Positions 1-26,040 of a stretch of DNA of 64,000 nucleotides are shown piece by piece. The notes beneath the pieces are model-generated. The model was not told the DNA's origin. It ran no database searches and worked only from the letters and a program-made list of their open reading frames with translations. This DNA comes from Chelydra serpentina (taxonomy: Eukaryota > Chordata > Testudines > Chelydridae): positions 4,092,001 to 4,156,000 of the forward strand of contig JBAIAC010000021.1 in NCBI GenBank assembly GCA_037349315.1. The letters are read 5' to 3'. Every line of letters starts with the position of its first letter. Positions within the stretch are counted from its first letter, which is position 1. Made by a program: the position numbers and the translations under genes.

Positions 1-100
1 TGGCCTCAGAGAAAGGGTGGGGCAGGGCAAGGGTGTTCGGTTTTGTACGATTACAAAGTTGGCAACGCTAACCATGCACTAAACGTGCCTGCCTGCCCCT

Positions 101-1137
101 GCCATCCTAGCGCTGTGTGCCTGAGCCTCCCCCCACCCCCATCCCAGCACTGTGCACCTCGGCCCTGCCCTGAGCCTCCCCCCCATCCCAGCGCTGTGCA
201 CCTCGGCCCTGCCCTGAGCCTCCCCCCCATCCCAGCGCTGTGCACCTCGGCCCTGCCCTGAGCCTCCCCCCACATCCCAGCGCTGTGCACCTCGGCCCTG
301 CCCTGAGCCTCCCCCCCATCCCAGTGCTGTGCACCTCGGCCCTGCCCTGAGCCTCCCCCGCATCCCGGCGCTGTGCACCTCGGCCCTGCCCTGAGCCTCC
401 CCCCACCCCCATCCCAGCGCTGTGCACCTCGGCCCTGCCCTGAGCCTCCCCCCCATCCCAGCGCTGTGCACCTCGGCCCTGCCCTGAGCCTCCCCCCCAT
501 CCCGGCGCTGTGCACCTCGGCCCTGCCCTGAGCCTCCCCCCACCCCCATCCCAGTGCTGTGCACCTTGGCCCTGCCCTGAGCCTCCCCCCCATCCCAGCG
601 CTGTGCACCTCGGCCCTGCCCTGAGCCTCCCCCCACCCCCATCCCAGCGCTGTGCACCTCGGCCCTGCCCTGAGCCTCCCTCCCATCCCAGCGCTGTGCA
701 CCTCGGCCCTGCCCTGAGCCTCCCCCCCATCCCAGCGCTGTGCACCTCGGCCCTGCCCTGAGCCTCCCCCACATCCCAGCGCTGTGCACCTCGGCCCTGC
801 CCTGAGCCTCCCCCCCATCCCAGCGCTGTGCACCTCGGCCCTGCCCTGAGCCTCCCCCCACCCCCATCCCAGCGCTGTGCACCTCGGCCCTGCCCTGAGC
901 CTCCCTCCCATCCCAGCGCTGTGCACCTCGGCCCTGCCCTGAGCCTCCCCCCCATCCCAGCGCTGTGCACCTCGGCCCTGCCCTGAGCCTCCCCCACATC
1001 CCAGCGCTGTGCACCTCGGCCCTGCCCTGAGCCTCCCCCCCATCCCAGCGCTGTGCACCTCAGCCCTGCCCTGAGCCTCCCCCCCATCCCAGCGCTGTGC
1101 ACCTCGGCCCTGCCCTGAGCCTCCCCCCCATCCCAGC
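101..1137. repeat. ~43 bp minisatellite 3' of AIP
   Basis: About two dozen tandem copies of a C-rich unit built on CAGCGCTGTGCACCTCGG followed by CCTGCCCTGAGCCTCC and a variable C-run. Units vary mainly by an insert of about 6 bases in the C-run (CCACCCC). There is no stop codon on the minus strand, so long Gly/Arg-rich frames of over 300 codons appear in all three frames; these are not genes. It lies about 1.4 kb beyond the AIP polyadenylation signal. Confidence 0.95.
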
Positions 1138-2530
1138 GGGTCACTGGCTGGTTTGAACTAGACAGAGTCAATGGTGGCTTCTCTGTCACTTGATGGGAGG
1201 ACTTTGGTAACTCAGCCAGAGGTCCTGGGGCTATTGAAGGAGCGGGTGGGGGAGGTTCTGTGGTGTGAGATGTGCAAGAGGTCAGACTACATGATCACAA
1301 GGGGCCCTTCTCGCCTTAAAGTCTGGGAGTCATCTGAGCAGGATAAAAGCAGCTCAGTGGGGAGGGCTGGATTCACACCCCAGCACCCTGCTGGGGGGCA
1401 GCATTTTGACAGCCCAGCTCGCTGCACTAAGGGGTTTGATGGACTTTGGAGAACCAGCCCTTAAGCAGAAAGGCCCACTTGGCCATCACTGGGGGAGCCA
1501 TGGCCCTTGCTGAGCTCCCTGTCCCTGGGCACACCGGGCCTGACTAGCCCCAGGCAGGACTTGAATGCACAGCCCTTGGCAGTCAACTTCAGGGTCTCTT
1601 GCCTGCTCCCCCAGGCCCCTTGGGGCCAGGCTGGGCACCCCCAAGCAGGCAGCACCAGCGCTCCCAAGCGGAGTGAAGCAGCCCTGCTAAGAGTGAGGGC
1701 ACAGCTCCCGGCAGGGCAGCAGACGCCACCCACCAGCTCAGGCTGACACCTTGAGGGAGGTCAGCCTGGTGGAACAGTGCCAGGGCCTGAGCCTACAGCA
1801 CCCACCGCTCCCCACCCCCTGCCCCTCACAGACCCCCTGCTGCCCCCGGCGACACAGCACTTCCAGACGCTCACAGGTTGCAGGTGGACTTTAGAGACTT
1901 GGACACATCAGTTGGTAAGAGGCAGCCCTGCTCCCCCCACCCCTCCCTCCCTCTCTGCAGCCCACCCAGGGGAGTTGTCCCCACCCCCAGGCCCTGCCCC
2001 CACCTCACACAGGTAGCAGAAGGAGAAGGAACTTCTCCATCACTTGTCCCCAGCCAGAGCAGCCTGGGGCCTGAGCTTAGGGCCAGCCCCCTCCCCCTAA
2101 GTCAGCACAATTAGAGGGCGGGGCGCTCAAGGCTCAGGGCCCCTCTTTTGTGCTGTGAAGGGCTCAACTAGGCCCCAAGTGCCCAGGCGAACGACAGCGC
2201 AGCAGCCACCATGGGCTCTGAGCCCAGGCACCAATCTCGTCCCTTGCCCCCACTGGCAGCCAGTCCGGGGGCAGTGCCAAGTGCCAGGCTGAGAACTGCT
2301 TGCTGGGCATTAGGAGAGGGGGGGTAACGCCGTGGGGGACCAGCAGTGACCGGCGGATAAACCAGCTACAAGGCACCAAATCCAGCTCACACACCCACGT
2401 AACGGGCTGCAGGGTGGCCAGGGCAGCGGGGTACTGGGGGTGCCCGGGGCCACACGGATGTGGAAGCGGTGGAGGGGGACATGGCAGCAGCTCTGGGCTC
2501 CCTGGCCTGGCTCAGGCGGGGAGGGCAGAG
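1138..2530. other. Intergenic DNA, nothing recognised
   Basis: Unique-looking GC-rich sequence between the minisatellite and the AIP 3' end. Short frames occur but none has splice signals or a recognisable protein family. A small C-rich patch lies near 1930-2000. Confidence 0.5.
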
Positions 2531-2548
2531 CCCATGGATAAATATCAG

Positions 2549-16910
<14,362 letters not shown>

Positions 16911-17060
16911 GATTGCTCCCGCACAGCGGCGTCTACCGACACCGCCGACTCGGATAGCTCCGGGGCTTTCCGGAAGGACTCGGCTACTTCCGGAGTCACT
17001 CGGCCATTTCCGGAACCGCTCGGCTACAGCGGGCGGGCGCTCGGATGTTTCCGGAATGGC
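16911..17060 (-). promoter_or_regulatory. AIP: AIP core promoter with repeated ETS sites
   Basis: Immediately upstream of the AIP ATG. Four TTCCGG/CCGGAA words occur near 16968, 16988, 17008 and 17049, three of them ~20 bases apart and embedded in a degenerate unit of the form CTCGGCTACTTCCGGA. No TATA box is seen. Closely spaced ETS (GABP/ELK-type) sites near the start are common in TATA-less promoters. The transcription start is not determined here. Confidence 0.55.
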
Positions 17061-17460
17061 TCACCGGGCGCCTGGCGGATCCACGCTGCAGCGAATGGAA
17101 CAGCGGGAGGGAGGCGCTTAGAGTTGTTCGCTCTGAACCCTACTGACTACGGCACTCTGCCTTGTGCACCAACCTGTGCCAGTGCTCCCCACCCATTTCA
17201 CCTTCCCAACCCTGCTGCCTTGCCTCCACCCCACCATGGGTCTGTGGGGTTAGAAGTCCCAGCTGGGGCATTTTGAAAGATGGGAGCTTCCTACTACTGC
17301 TCGCAGCCAGAGGAGCTGGTAGTTGGGGAGCGAGGCCATGTGTTGAAGCCCTAGTTGTGCATAGTGGGAGGGGCGATTGCACCACGGCTTTCTGCAGGAT
17401 GGCAGAAGTCACTGCAGCACCACCTCTAAACTCTGACACACACCCCACTGGGTGTCCATG

Positions 17461-17831
17461 CAGTGGCGTAGCCAGGTCCAGAGCACAGGGAGAGCGGAGC
17501 TAAAAAAAGGCTCCTCCTCTTGTACTCACCTTGCGGCGCTCCAGCTGTTCAGCGGGGGACTTCAGCAGCAGGGTCCCGCCCCTTTACTCGCTCCGGGTCT
17601 TCGGTGGTAACTGCTGCCAAAGTGCCGCCAAAGACCCGAAGCGAGTGAAGGACCCGCTGCCAAAGTGCCGCTGAACAGCTGGAGCGCCACCGGGTGAGTG
17701 CCTTAAAAAGAAACGGCACCTCTTTTTAGCTCCGCTCCCTCTTTTTAAAAAGGCGCCGCCTCTTTTTAAGGCACCGCTTCTGCTCAGAGGGGGAAGTGGC
17801 TGCTACCTCTGCTCCCCCAGCTATGCTACTG
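17461..17831. mobile_element. hAT-like miniature transposon
   Basis: A 371 bp element beginning CAGTGGCGTAGCC and ending with the complement of CAGTAGCATAGCT. It is flanked by TGTCCATG and TGTCTATG, an 8-bp target duplication with one mismatch. The interior has inverted GC-rich segments around the CTTCGGTGG and AAAGACCCG motifs. A larger relative is at 54389. Confidence 0.8.
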
Positions 17832-19310
17832 TGTCTATGGGCTCCACAGCACTGATGCAACTCTGCTGCTTTGCTCTATCTCTGCAAACCACAATTGGAG
17901 GATGTGACTGGGGTCTCTGGGGGGCCAGGCTGAGATTGCTCAATCAGGCCAGACTGCAAAGAATGGGGCAGATGAGCCCCCAAACTGCTGGTTATTCTAA
18001 TAATTAGATTCACCAATGCAGCAACAAAGTAGCTTCTAGAATACCTTCCTGGTTACTCAGAAGCGAAAAACACATTTCCCTTAAAACAACTCAGCCTTGA
18101 TTACTGAAAATCTTGTTCATCATATAAAAACTTATACCAATCCCAAAGCATTGGACACATCACCCACAAGGTCAGTGATTATTCCAGATCTTTCCCAAAT
18201 ACATGCGTACAGCCAATTCTTATTAACTAAACTAAGATTTATTAAAAAAGAAAGAGAACTGGTTAAAAGCTCATTATACATACAGGTATGAATAGAGTTC
18301 TTATGTCAGTTTCATGGTAGAGATGGTGAGCTTTATAGCTGTAAACAGTTATTTCAGAATTAGTCCTTGGGTCCAATATCAGGGCAATCCAGATAGGACT
18401 GGAGACCTCAGTCTTGTGACTCCAAATTCCACTGATGAAGCTTAAACAGATCTGAGATAACAGGATCAGGGCCCTAGCCTCCTGACAGCCTGCAGTCCTT
18501 GGGTGAAGAACAGTGTCTTTGAACTAACCTATTTCCTAGTATTGCTGATAATTAGCTACATGGATTAACATAAGGCAATTGTCCATCTCCCACCATTTAC
18601 AGGTAGCTTACTACATACTTCGAAGAGAAATGAAGGCAGTGTGATATTACTACATTCCCAGTTCATCTAAATGTTAACATCTGCTTTTGATCTCTGAATT
18701 AACGGAATACAGTGATAGGAACCGTTTGGTTACATTGTCAACCTCTAACAGTATATATGTAAACACACAAAAAACACAATCATCTATTAATATGTCTCTA
18801 AAGGTTGAATCTGGGTCATTGAGCCTGCTAGTTGTGTAACCCTTTCTGGCCCCGTGTCACAGAGGACTTTTGAAATCTTAATACGAAGTTGTGTGAGGGG
18901 CAGGGGCTGAATCTCAGGACCTCCTGTCAGGAAGCAGGACCTGCAGCGGAGCCAGTTTCTGGGCACCCTAACGAGCACAGCTGGCTGGGACCAGTCTGCC
19001 TGAGTGGCTACACGCCTCGTTGGTGGGAAGAGTCAGCCGACCGTCTCTTAACCCCAGCAGCAGCTGCAGTTTGGCTGTGGGACCTTCTGCACCTGCTTGT
19101 TCCCAGCTGTGCACTGTTCCCCCCCCCCCCCCCCGCCGCCCCCCACACACATACAGGTAACCCAGCCGTGACTCTGTCTCTGCCCCTGAGCACCAATTCC
19201 TGGCGACCAACTCCTGCTCTGACCACTATGCCTAATTCCTGCTCTGACCATCTGGCACAACTAACTGCCCACATCCCAGGCTCAAATATGCTCCAGTTTG
19301 CCCCTCAGAC
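17832..19310. other. AT-rich intergenic DNA, no gene recognised
   Basis: Drops sharply in GC relative to the AIP locus. No long frame or splice structure. It may include decayed LTR sequence (18000-18850), but I cannot place boundaries. A pure C-run with CCGCC lies at ~19119-19142. Confidence 0.4.
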
Positions 19311-19315
19311 CATTG

Positions 19316-19500
19316 TCACAATTTAGGGTGCAATCCAGACCGAGGTGCCTTCGATGCTCTGCTGCTGTGCCTCCGGGCCTGGACACCAACTGCCAGCAGA
19401 CAATCACGCAGTCCCCTGAGTGTCTGTCTGCTGTGCAGCCCTAGGTCAGCGCTCTGACCCCAGCAGCCTGCCTACCACACAACAGGCCCCCGCCCCATCT
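19316..19500 (-). mobile_element. Possible LTR fragment (same family as 39881)
   Basis: Begins TGTCACAATTTAGGGTGCAATCCAGAC and shares spaced words with the LTR-like sequence at 39881 (GCAATCCAGAC, and a TGCTGCTGT...CCTCC segment). The match is judged by eye and the far end is not clear. Confidence 0.35.
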
Positions 19501-20348
19501 CAGCCAGCCTTGGTCACTACTAGCGGGGTGACCACTCCCAGTCATGTTACTACAGACGTTTCCCAACGACACTCATCACCAGCGTGTCCCAGGCTTTCAT
19601 GAAAGGCCTCACTCGTTCTACTTTTCTAATACACTAATATTGTAGACAAGCCCGTGAGTCAATTGCCTATCGCTTGAAGCTCAGCCCCCTGCGAGAGGCG
19701 ATCTCCCCCTGTCCCCCACCTGCAATTTGATGGCTTTGTTTCACTTTTGTGGAACTGTGCCTTCATTGTCTCTGCTTAACGAGCAGGCTGGTGAGACAAA
19801 CAAATACCCATTGTCTAGGGTAGAGCGGGCTTAATCATTGCTCACCGAACACATTTGAAGAATGTCATTCTAGCAGGTGTCCATAACTTGGTACACACCC
19901 CGTACATACCTCACGCAAGGATGCTAATGGTCAGTGCGGTATCTGCTTTCCAACAATCTCTCATGTGACACCTTTTAGGTGCCGATTATGCCAGCAGTGT
20001 GTTAGGTGCAGTCAGTATGTCAGGTCTGACAAAAGCTGCTGACACTCATGAACCACCGAGGGGGTCCCGTGAGTCACACCCACCCCCCTACTCTGAAGTG
20101 CCCTGCTAAGCAGATGTGGTATTAGTATTAAGCAATAATCTGTCCCCACCAGGGGGGGCGGAAATTGTTTCTTATGTTTTTCAGACATTCTACAAGCAAG
20201 CTGGTGCCAGCAAAAAAATAACCCAAAATACCATCAATCTATGTTTCGTGTTGTTTGGCTGTGGTGTTTGTCTCGTTGCTAGCATTGTTGTGTTTCAATA
20301 AACAGAAAACCTCATAATGTGGGTGGGGGGTGGCTTCAAAGGGCTAAC

Positions 20349-20370
20349 CTGGGGGGGGGGGGGGGGGGGG
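20349..20370. repeat. Poly-G tract
   Basis: A near-pure run of about 20 G. Such runs are prone to length error in assemblies. Confidence 0.9.
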
Positions 20371-20499
20371 ATGTGCGCGGGAATGCAAAATGCTCAACTA
20401 GAAGGCCAGCACCTGCGTAATAGCTACCATGGTACCTGGAAATGAAACGGCAACTAAGGTGGTCCCTACAAGCCCTATGGGAATAATGAGAAGGGGAGG

Positions 20500-21070
20500 A
20501 GCTTGCTGGGAATGAGCTCCTGCCGCTGGGAGCCGCGTGGTAAGGGGGCAGGGCTGCGAGCTCCGGCGGGCCGAGCGGCAGGAGCTCAGGTCCCGCTGGA
20601 GCCACGCCGCTGTAGCGCTGTCCAGGGCCACTCCTGGACGCGACGTGCTGAGGCTCCGGGAGAGGGGGGAGGCGGGTGTAAGTGGCATCGTAAGGGGGCC
20701 GGGGCCAGGGGGGTTGGATAAGGGGCAGGGAGTCCCAGGGACAGTCAGGGGACAGGGAGCGGGGGTGGGGGGGGTTGGATGGGGCAGAGGTTCGGGGGGG
20801 GGGGCGGTCAGGGGACGGGGAACGGGGGGGTTGGATCGTGCGAGTTCCGGGGGTCTGTCAGGAGGTGGGCGAGTGGATAGGGGTTGGGGCAGTCAGCGGA
20901 CAGGAAACAGGATGGGTTGGGGATTCTGAGGGGGGCAGTCAGGGGGCAGGAAGTGGGTGGGGATCGGATAGGGGGCAGGGCCAGGCTGTTTAGGGAGGCA
21001 CAGCCTTCCCTACCTGGCCATTCATACAATTTTGAAACCTTGATGTGGCCAAAAAGTTTGCCCATGCCTG
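20500..21070. mobile_element. Possible truncated hAT-type element
   Basis: GC-rich interior with repeated GGGGGGTTGGAT and GTCAGGGGAC words ends near 21070 with CCAAAAAGTTTGCCCATGCCTG. Its complement, CAGGCATGGGCAAACTTTTT, resembles the terminus of a widespread non-autonomous hAT family. The other terminus is not found, so this is probably a 5'-truncated copy. Confidence 0.4.
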
Positions 21071-21487
21071 CCCTAATGTTTCCCCCAAAAAGTGGCTTTG
21101 CATTTTAATTTAATCGCATGATACGCTCTATATAGAAAGCCCGCATTCGCTTGCAGCATGCGTCCCCATCCCAGCGCAGTGTCTACAGTGTTTGTAATCT
21201 TTGTTGCGTGTACTCTACTGAAATAGCATAACAAACCCGTGGCTTTACGTTTTAATTCAATTGTATGATACCCCCTTTTAATTTTAAAATATGGATCGGT
21301 TCGTTGTTAAGATAAGAAAAGGAGCAGACAAGCTGTTCATGTGAATCAAGCCTTTTCGAAACTAGCAGACGTAAAAAAACAAACTAAGAAGTACAATGTC
21401 CCAACAGCACCTCGACTCACTCATGATTTTGTACATTGAACAAGAATTGGCTTCATCAGTTAATTACAATGATGTGATTGAAGAATT

Positions 21488-21653
21488 TATAGAATATCAG
21501 GGTTGGAAGGGACCTTAGGAGGTCATCTAGTCCAACCCCCTGCTCAAAGCAGGACCAATCCCCAATTTTTGCCCCAGATCCCTAAATGGCCTTGAACTCA
21601 CAACCCTGGCTTTAGCAGGCTAATGTGCAAACCACTGAGCTATCTATAACACC
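21488..21653 (-). mobile_element. Cry-type tRNA-derived SINE with CR1-like tail
   Basis: On the minus strand it opens with a tRNA-like head (ATAGCTCAGTGGTTTGCAC, an A-box-like stretch, then GGTTGTGAGTTCAAGG, a B-box-like stretch). A linker follows, then a tail containing TTGAGCAGGGGGTTGGACTA and CCCTTCCAACCCTGATATTC that matches the 3' end of the CR1 LINEs in this same window (32050-32140). A tRNA-derived head with a CR1-shared tail is the known design of the tortoise Pol III (Cry) SINE of hidden-necked turtles. It is a repeat, not a tRNA gene. Confidence 0.75.
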
Positions 21654-21959
21654 TGGTAAGCAACTTCTCATTCTCTAGGTCAGGAAGATGAAGAAACCAT
21701 AATCTGTTTTGGTCAATTTGGGTTAGCTCATTATCTGGTTAAAGATAAAGATCATGAACATTGACTATCTTTGTATACGCCTGGTTATCACTACAGCAAA
21801 AATTTGGTATTTTGTGTCTCATTTTTTAAGTAAAAATTAAGTTTAGTTAAGTTTTAGTTTCTTTAATTTCTTTCTTTGATGAATAAAAATAATGTCCTTT
21901 ATGATTGAGTATTCAATAAATGTTTGCCTTTCAAAAAATAAATACATAAAATTCCCTCG

Positions 21960-22744
21960 GTGCACACCCTAATGAAATGTGCTGCGCACGCCTATGGCTG
22001 CGAATGTACATATTACTAGGAGGCACAATTACACCAGCCCATAACCAAACTACACACATCTACACGCTGCTATCTGGACTTTGGTGCACAAACAAATCTA
22101 TAAATCTTATTGCTGTGAATAATCAAACCAGGGCATATGGCGTGATTCCGTACCAAGTGGTTAAGTTGGTTTGAACAATAACCCATTTCTCTGTGGACAT
22201 TCAATGAACTTATAATATAAACAAAAGCACACAAAACCTGCAGGGGCAGCTTGTTGCAACTGCCAGCAACTGAACACATTAAAATCTTGACCCTGTCGAA
22301 GGAGGAGAGGCAGTGTTTTGGTGGTGGCTCGGCTGTTGGACCATACTGCAGTGGTCAAAACTCTCGGTGTTGCTGTCGATTATCATAGCAGCTGGTGTAT
22401 TGTTACGTTGCATATAAAAACAATAAAGGGGCGGGGGCTCAACCCCCTAGAGAACAGCCACTAATTATAACCTATAAGTAATGTAGAGTAAGCCCTCCCC
22501 ACCCTGCAGTGTACTAAACAAGTCGAACCCAACCTTCTTGGGCCCACTACAATGGGAAGTCTGAAACACTAATTAAAACAGGTGTGGTGTGCCCGTATGA
22601 GAAAAGGTGCAAGGCACTACACTACACAAGGGGCAGTAAAACAAATAAAATATCAACACCTTCCACCTTAATGCCTGGCCCTAACAAAAAATGTGTCACC
22701 ATATGTCCTATGCTTTTCCAGGGATACCTGAGCAGAAGGATCGA
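21960..22744 (+). mobile_element. Internal remnant of an endogenous retrovirus-like element
   Basis: Sequence just upstream of the polypurine tract and 3' LTR at 22745-23680, so by position it should be the 3' end of the internal (env-side) region. Only short frames remain (for example 21977-22174, 65 codons) and I recognise no domain in them. No 5' LTR was found. Confidence 0.4.
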
Positions 22745-22768
22745 AAAAGAAAAAAAAAAGGGGTGGAG
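22745..22768 (+). other. Polypurine tract
   Basis: A run of A and G (ending AAAAGGGGTGGAG) directly before the TGTTAAG start of the LTR. This is the plus-strand priming site position of retroviruses and LTR retrotransposons, and it fixes the LTR as a 3' LTR in plus orientation. Confidence 0.7.
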
Positions 22769-23680
22769 TGTTAAGATATAGATATTCAGGCCTGTCTGCA
22801 AAGGCCTATACTTTAAGAATTTAGGTGTATTCTTATCACTTAGCTAGTTATAGAGGTACAAAACAAGATCCAAATCACAAACCTGCCTCTTTATGGGCCT
22901 TCTCTCACTATGATAGTCTGAGGCCCTGTTCTTAGACTAAATAGCAAAGGCAGCCATAAACTGGGAAGCGAATGGTCACGTCCTCACCAGTCACACTGAA
23001 ATAAGGCAATTTTGGGCTGTTAAAAAGGTGATCTGATCTATCACTCCCAGAGAAGAGCCTAGAAGATTTGAAAAAAATCTTAGTTTGATAGCATCCTGTC
23101 TGGCAAGAACTCACTTGTCAATAGCTGGGATGTGAAATCCTCATTTCTTTGGTGTTCTATCACTGTAGTCCCCACTTCCTTATTGTTTGTCTGTATAATC
23201 TCTATCTGGCTCTGTAATTGTTTCTGTCTGCTGTATAATTAATTTTGTTGGGTGTAAACCAATTAAGGTGGTGGGATATAATTGGTTAAATAATCATGTT
23301 ACAGTATGTTAAAATTGGTTAGTTAAATTTCTGTAAAATGATTGGTTAAGGTATAGCTAAGCAAAACTCAAGTTTTACTATATAGTCTGCAGTCAATCAG
23401 GAAGCAAGAGTTGGGGGAATGGAAACGCGGAATGGGGGTGGGAATTGGAATCATGTTTTGCTAATGGGGGGGAATGGGACTAGGGAATGGGAACAGGGAC
23501 ACAGGCAAGGTTCTGTGGCATCAGAGCTGGGAAGGAGGACACTGAGAAAAAAAGTAAAATCATTGCTTGCTAAAAGTTCACCCCAATAAACATAGAATTG
23601 TTTGCACCTTCAAACGTGGGGTATTGTTCATGTGAGAAGGACCAGGGAAGTAAGCGTGTGAAGGAATAAGCGCTCTAACA
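22769..23680 (+). mobile_element. 3' LTR of an endogenous retrovirus-like element
   Basis: 912 bp, starting TGTTAAGATA and ending GCTCTAACA, so the short terminal repeat TGTTA/TAACA is intact. A TATA-like word (ACTATATAG) lies near 23377 and AATAAA at 23585-23590, in the order expected of an LTR. The element carries no gene of its own. The internal region upstream is decayed. Confidence 0.7.
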
Positions 23681-24700
23681 ACCTTGTTTGTACAATTCAG
23701 AGAGGCAGCAGAATCCTGCATGGGGCCCGTCCCTGCCTGGTGACAGCTCCTCTATGGCCCAAGGTTGGGAGGGTGGTACAAGCCCAGCCCCTACTAAGCA
23801 AAACCACATCTCAGTTCCCTGAGCAGCCAAATGCTGCAGCACCCATGGACCCGGGTCCCCCACTTCTTGGCCGTGTATCGAGGGGCTGACAAGTGGAAAT
23901 TGTAATAGTTTAATGAACTGTCTGTATGACTCGGTACTTACCAGTTTGGTGCCGCTCCCCAGTGTGTGCAGAAGGGTTCAAACGCTGCTCCTGGGGCAGA
24001 GCAGGAGACATGAGCTGTGTGTGTCATGGACCTGTCTGGGGTGGGGCGCATGGGCGTTAACGGACTGGTGGAAACTGACCCACATCAATGGAGGAGCTGA
24101 GAGGACAATGGGAACCCCAAGGACTGACCAATCAAGACGTAGTGGAAGCACCATCAACTGACAGTGTGAACTCAGCATGCTTTGCTAGGGGAGGACGAGG
24201 GACAGAGAGGAGACAGGAGGGGTGATAAGACCTTGGCTCCCAGAGACACAGCAGCTCTGCCCTGGGACTGACAGATGGAGACAGCAGATTGGCTGGGTAG
24301 AACCCTCACACTGGGTGGACTGGCCGAGCCCCTGTCTCTCTGCACTGACCTAAGGATGCTCACTTCCTGCAGCCAGGTGACTCATCCTCATTTTGCACAG
24401 GCTGCCCGCTATCGCTGCAAATCCTCACTGGGTCAGGAGCATCATGTACTGAAGGAGCGCAGTACAAGTCTCCTGCAGGAATCTGGCTTTGGCTGGATTT
24501 GCTGCAGGGAGACAGGGATCGCTGGTGCTGAAGGGTCCCTAAAGGGCTTGCTCCCAGGGGATTGGTTACAGGCTGGAGCATAGACCAGACCCTGCATGTC
24601 TGTGACAAAGAGTACCTTTGCCAGAGGGGGCCTACAGATGTGGTGGGTTATCTCAATCAAGAGACCCTGAATCACAGTGCAGGAGGAGGTGGGGCTCTGA
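23681..24700. other. Intergenic, no gene recognised
   Basis: Mixed unique sequence between the LTR and the gypsy RT relic. It may include the decayed 5' part of that relic. No intact frame with known domains. Confidence 0.4.
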
Positions 24701-24719
24701 CAGAGACCCAAGCATCCTG

Positions 24720-25455
24720 GATTTAGCAAAGAGATACTGGAACATCGCCTTAGAACAGTGATACGCAGAAAACAATCTGCCTTCCTAACCGATTTGGGAC
24801 TGTCTGAGTTTAAATTGTTACCATCTGGGTTAATGAATCCAGGAGCCACCTTTCAAAGGCTTGCGAATCAAGTGACTGGGTGACAGGACTTTGCTCATGC
24901 CTACATCGAAGATATTGCATTCTTCAGCAATTCCTTGCCAGAGCATAAGGATAACATGAGAATGGTGCTGAAGAGACACAAAGGTGCAGGTAAAGGTAAA
25001 GGTGTCAAAGTGCAAGATGGGGCATTGAAGATGTAAAACAAATTCTGTCAGGAAAGGCGAAGCTGGACTCTGGCCAGGTGTTTGAATTGTGCTCGGACGC
25101 ATCCAACACAGGCTTGGGAGCGCTGCTGATTCCAGCAGGGGCGGGTACCGATCAGCATCCCGTTGCCTTTCTGAGCAGAAAACGGACTCCAAGTGAATGG
25201 AATGAAGCCGTCATAGAACATGAATGCTTGGCAACTGTGGGCTGTCCGACAGCTAAGACCCTACCCGTTCAACCGGAGGTGCTGGGTACTGACTGATTGC
25301 CCCCCTTTAGCGTGGCTACACAGAACCAAAGACACCAACTCTTGGTTGGTACGCTGGAGTACTGCCCTTCAATGGTATGAGATAGAGACTCAACATGTCA
25401 TGGGGGCAAACACGCTATCCAGACACGAGGGCCCAGAGCAGAAGCATTCGGAATA
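24720..25455 (+). pseudogene. Ty3/gypsy RT-RNase H relic
   Basis: Conceptual translation in shifting frames shows RT pieces (TDLGLSEFKLLPSGLMNPGA, then HAYIEDIAFFSNSLPEH, where the usual second Asp of the RT active site is Glu-Asp order altered) and an RNase H piece (FELCSDASNTGLGALL, VAFLSRKRTPSEWN, ECLA). The RNase H ends with MGANTLSRH. Several stops and frameshifts break it (for example after 25296). No LTRs were assigned. The family differs from the Gmr1-like copies in this window. Confidence 0.8.
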
Positions 25456-25579
25456 GCCAGTGGCTAGGCCTAAGGCATCAATGTCAGCGGGTGATGAGAC
25501 ACATATGTGCCCAAACACACCCAAACAGGTATGTTACATGTCCAACAACCATTTTCTCACTATTGCACTGATGGGGTCG

Positions 25580-26040
25580 TGTGTGATTGTGACATTCCTC
25601 AGGGTACATTCTGGACCGATGGACAGCTGTGTCCCCTCAGCTCTCCAATCTAGGGAGCCTTTTACACTGCTTCGCGGTGAGAACAACCACTCCTGGTCTG
25701 TTCACACACGGCCTCTAGCATGCAAAAATCACTCCCAGCTGAATATATGAGGGCTTCTAGCTAGCCACTCCTGAATTATGTTGCAGAGCGACACTAGCAA
25801 ACTCCCAGTCCTAAACTTGTCTCCAGAAATATGCATCTCGTACTGCCCAGCTCTCTCCTTCTGGACAATACAAGCTCATAGAAAGTCCATCATTTCATTA
25901 ATAGAAAATGATATGCACAAATCTTGTTATCTCAAGTGGAGGGTCCCAAACACTTTTGTAACCCTTCTGCCAGTCAGAGTCGGCAGCAACAAGGGCCGGG
26001 TTCCGTATCTAGGGGTTCCATTCCAATAACACAATGCAAA
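25580..26040 (-). mobile_element. LTR fragment, family shared with 27240 and 39881
   Basis: Aligns by eye with 39985-40260 (words GCCTCTAGCATGCAAA, CACTCC, ACTCCCAGTC, TACTGCCCAGC, CAATACAAG). The minus orientation is inferred from the reversed polyadenylation-type TTTATTAA in the 27240 copy. No TSD was determined. Confidence 0.45.

Noticed and set aside
51..1189. Three overlapping frames of 311-360 codons on the minus strand, Gly/Arg-rich
   Set aside because: They are the same ~43 bp minisatellite in three frames.
17046..17121. Divergent plus-strand gene from the AIP promoter
   Set aside because: The short frame starting ATGGCTCACCGGG has no domain and no downstream exon support.
21590..21653. 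tRNA gene on the minus strand
   Set aside because: A- and B-box-like words exist but continue into a CR1-like tail; it is a SINE, with no closed cloverleaf evident.
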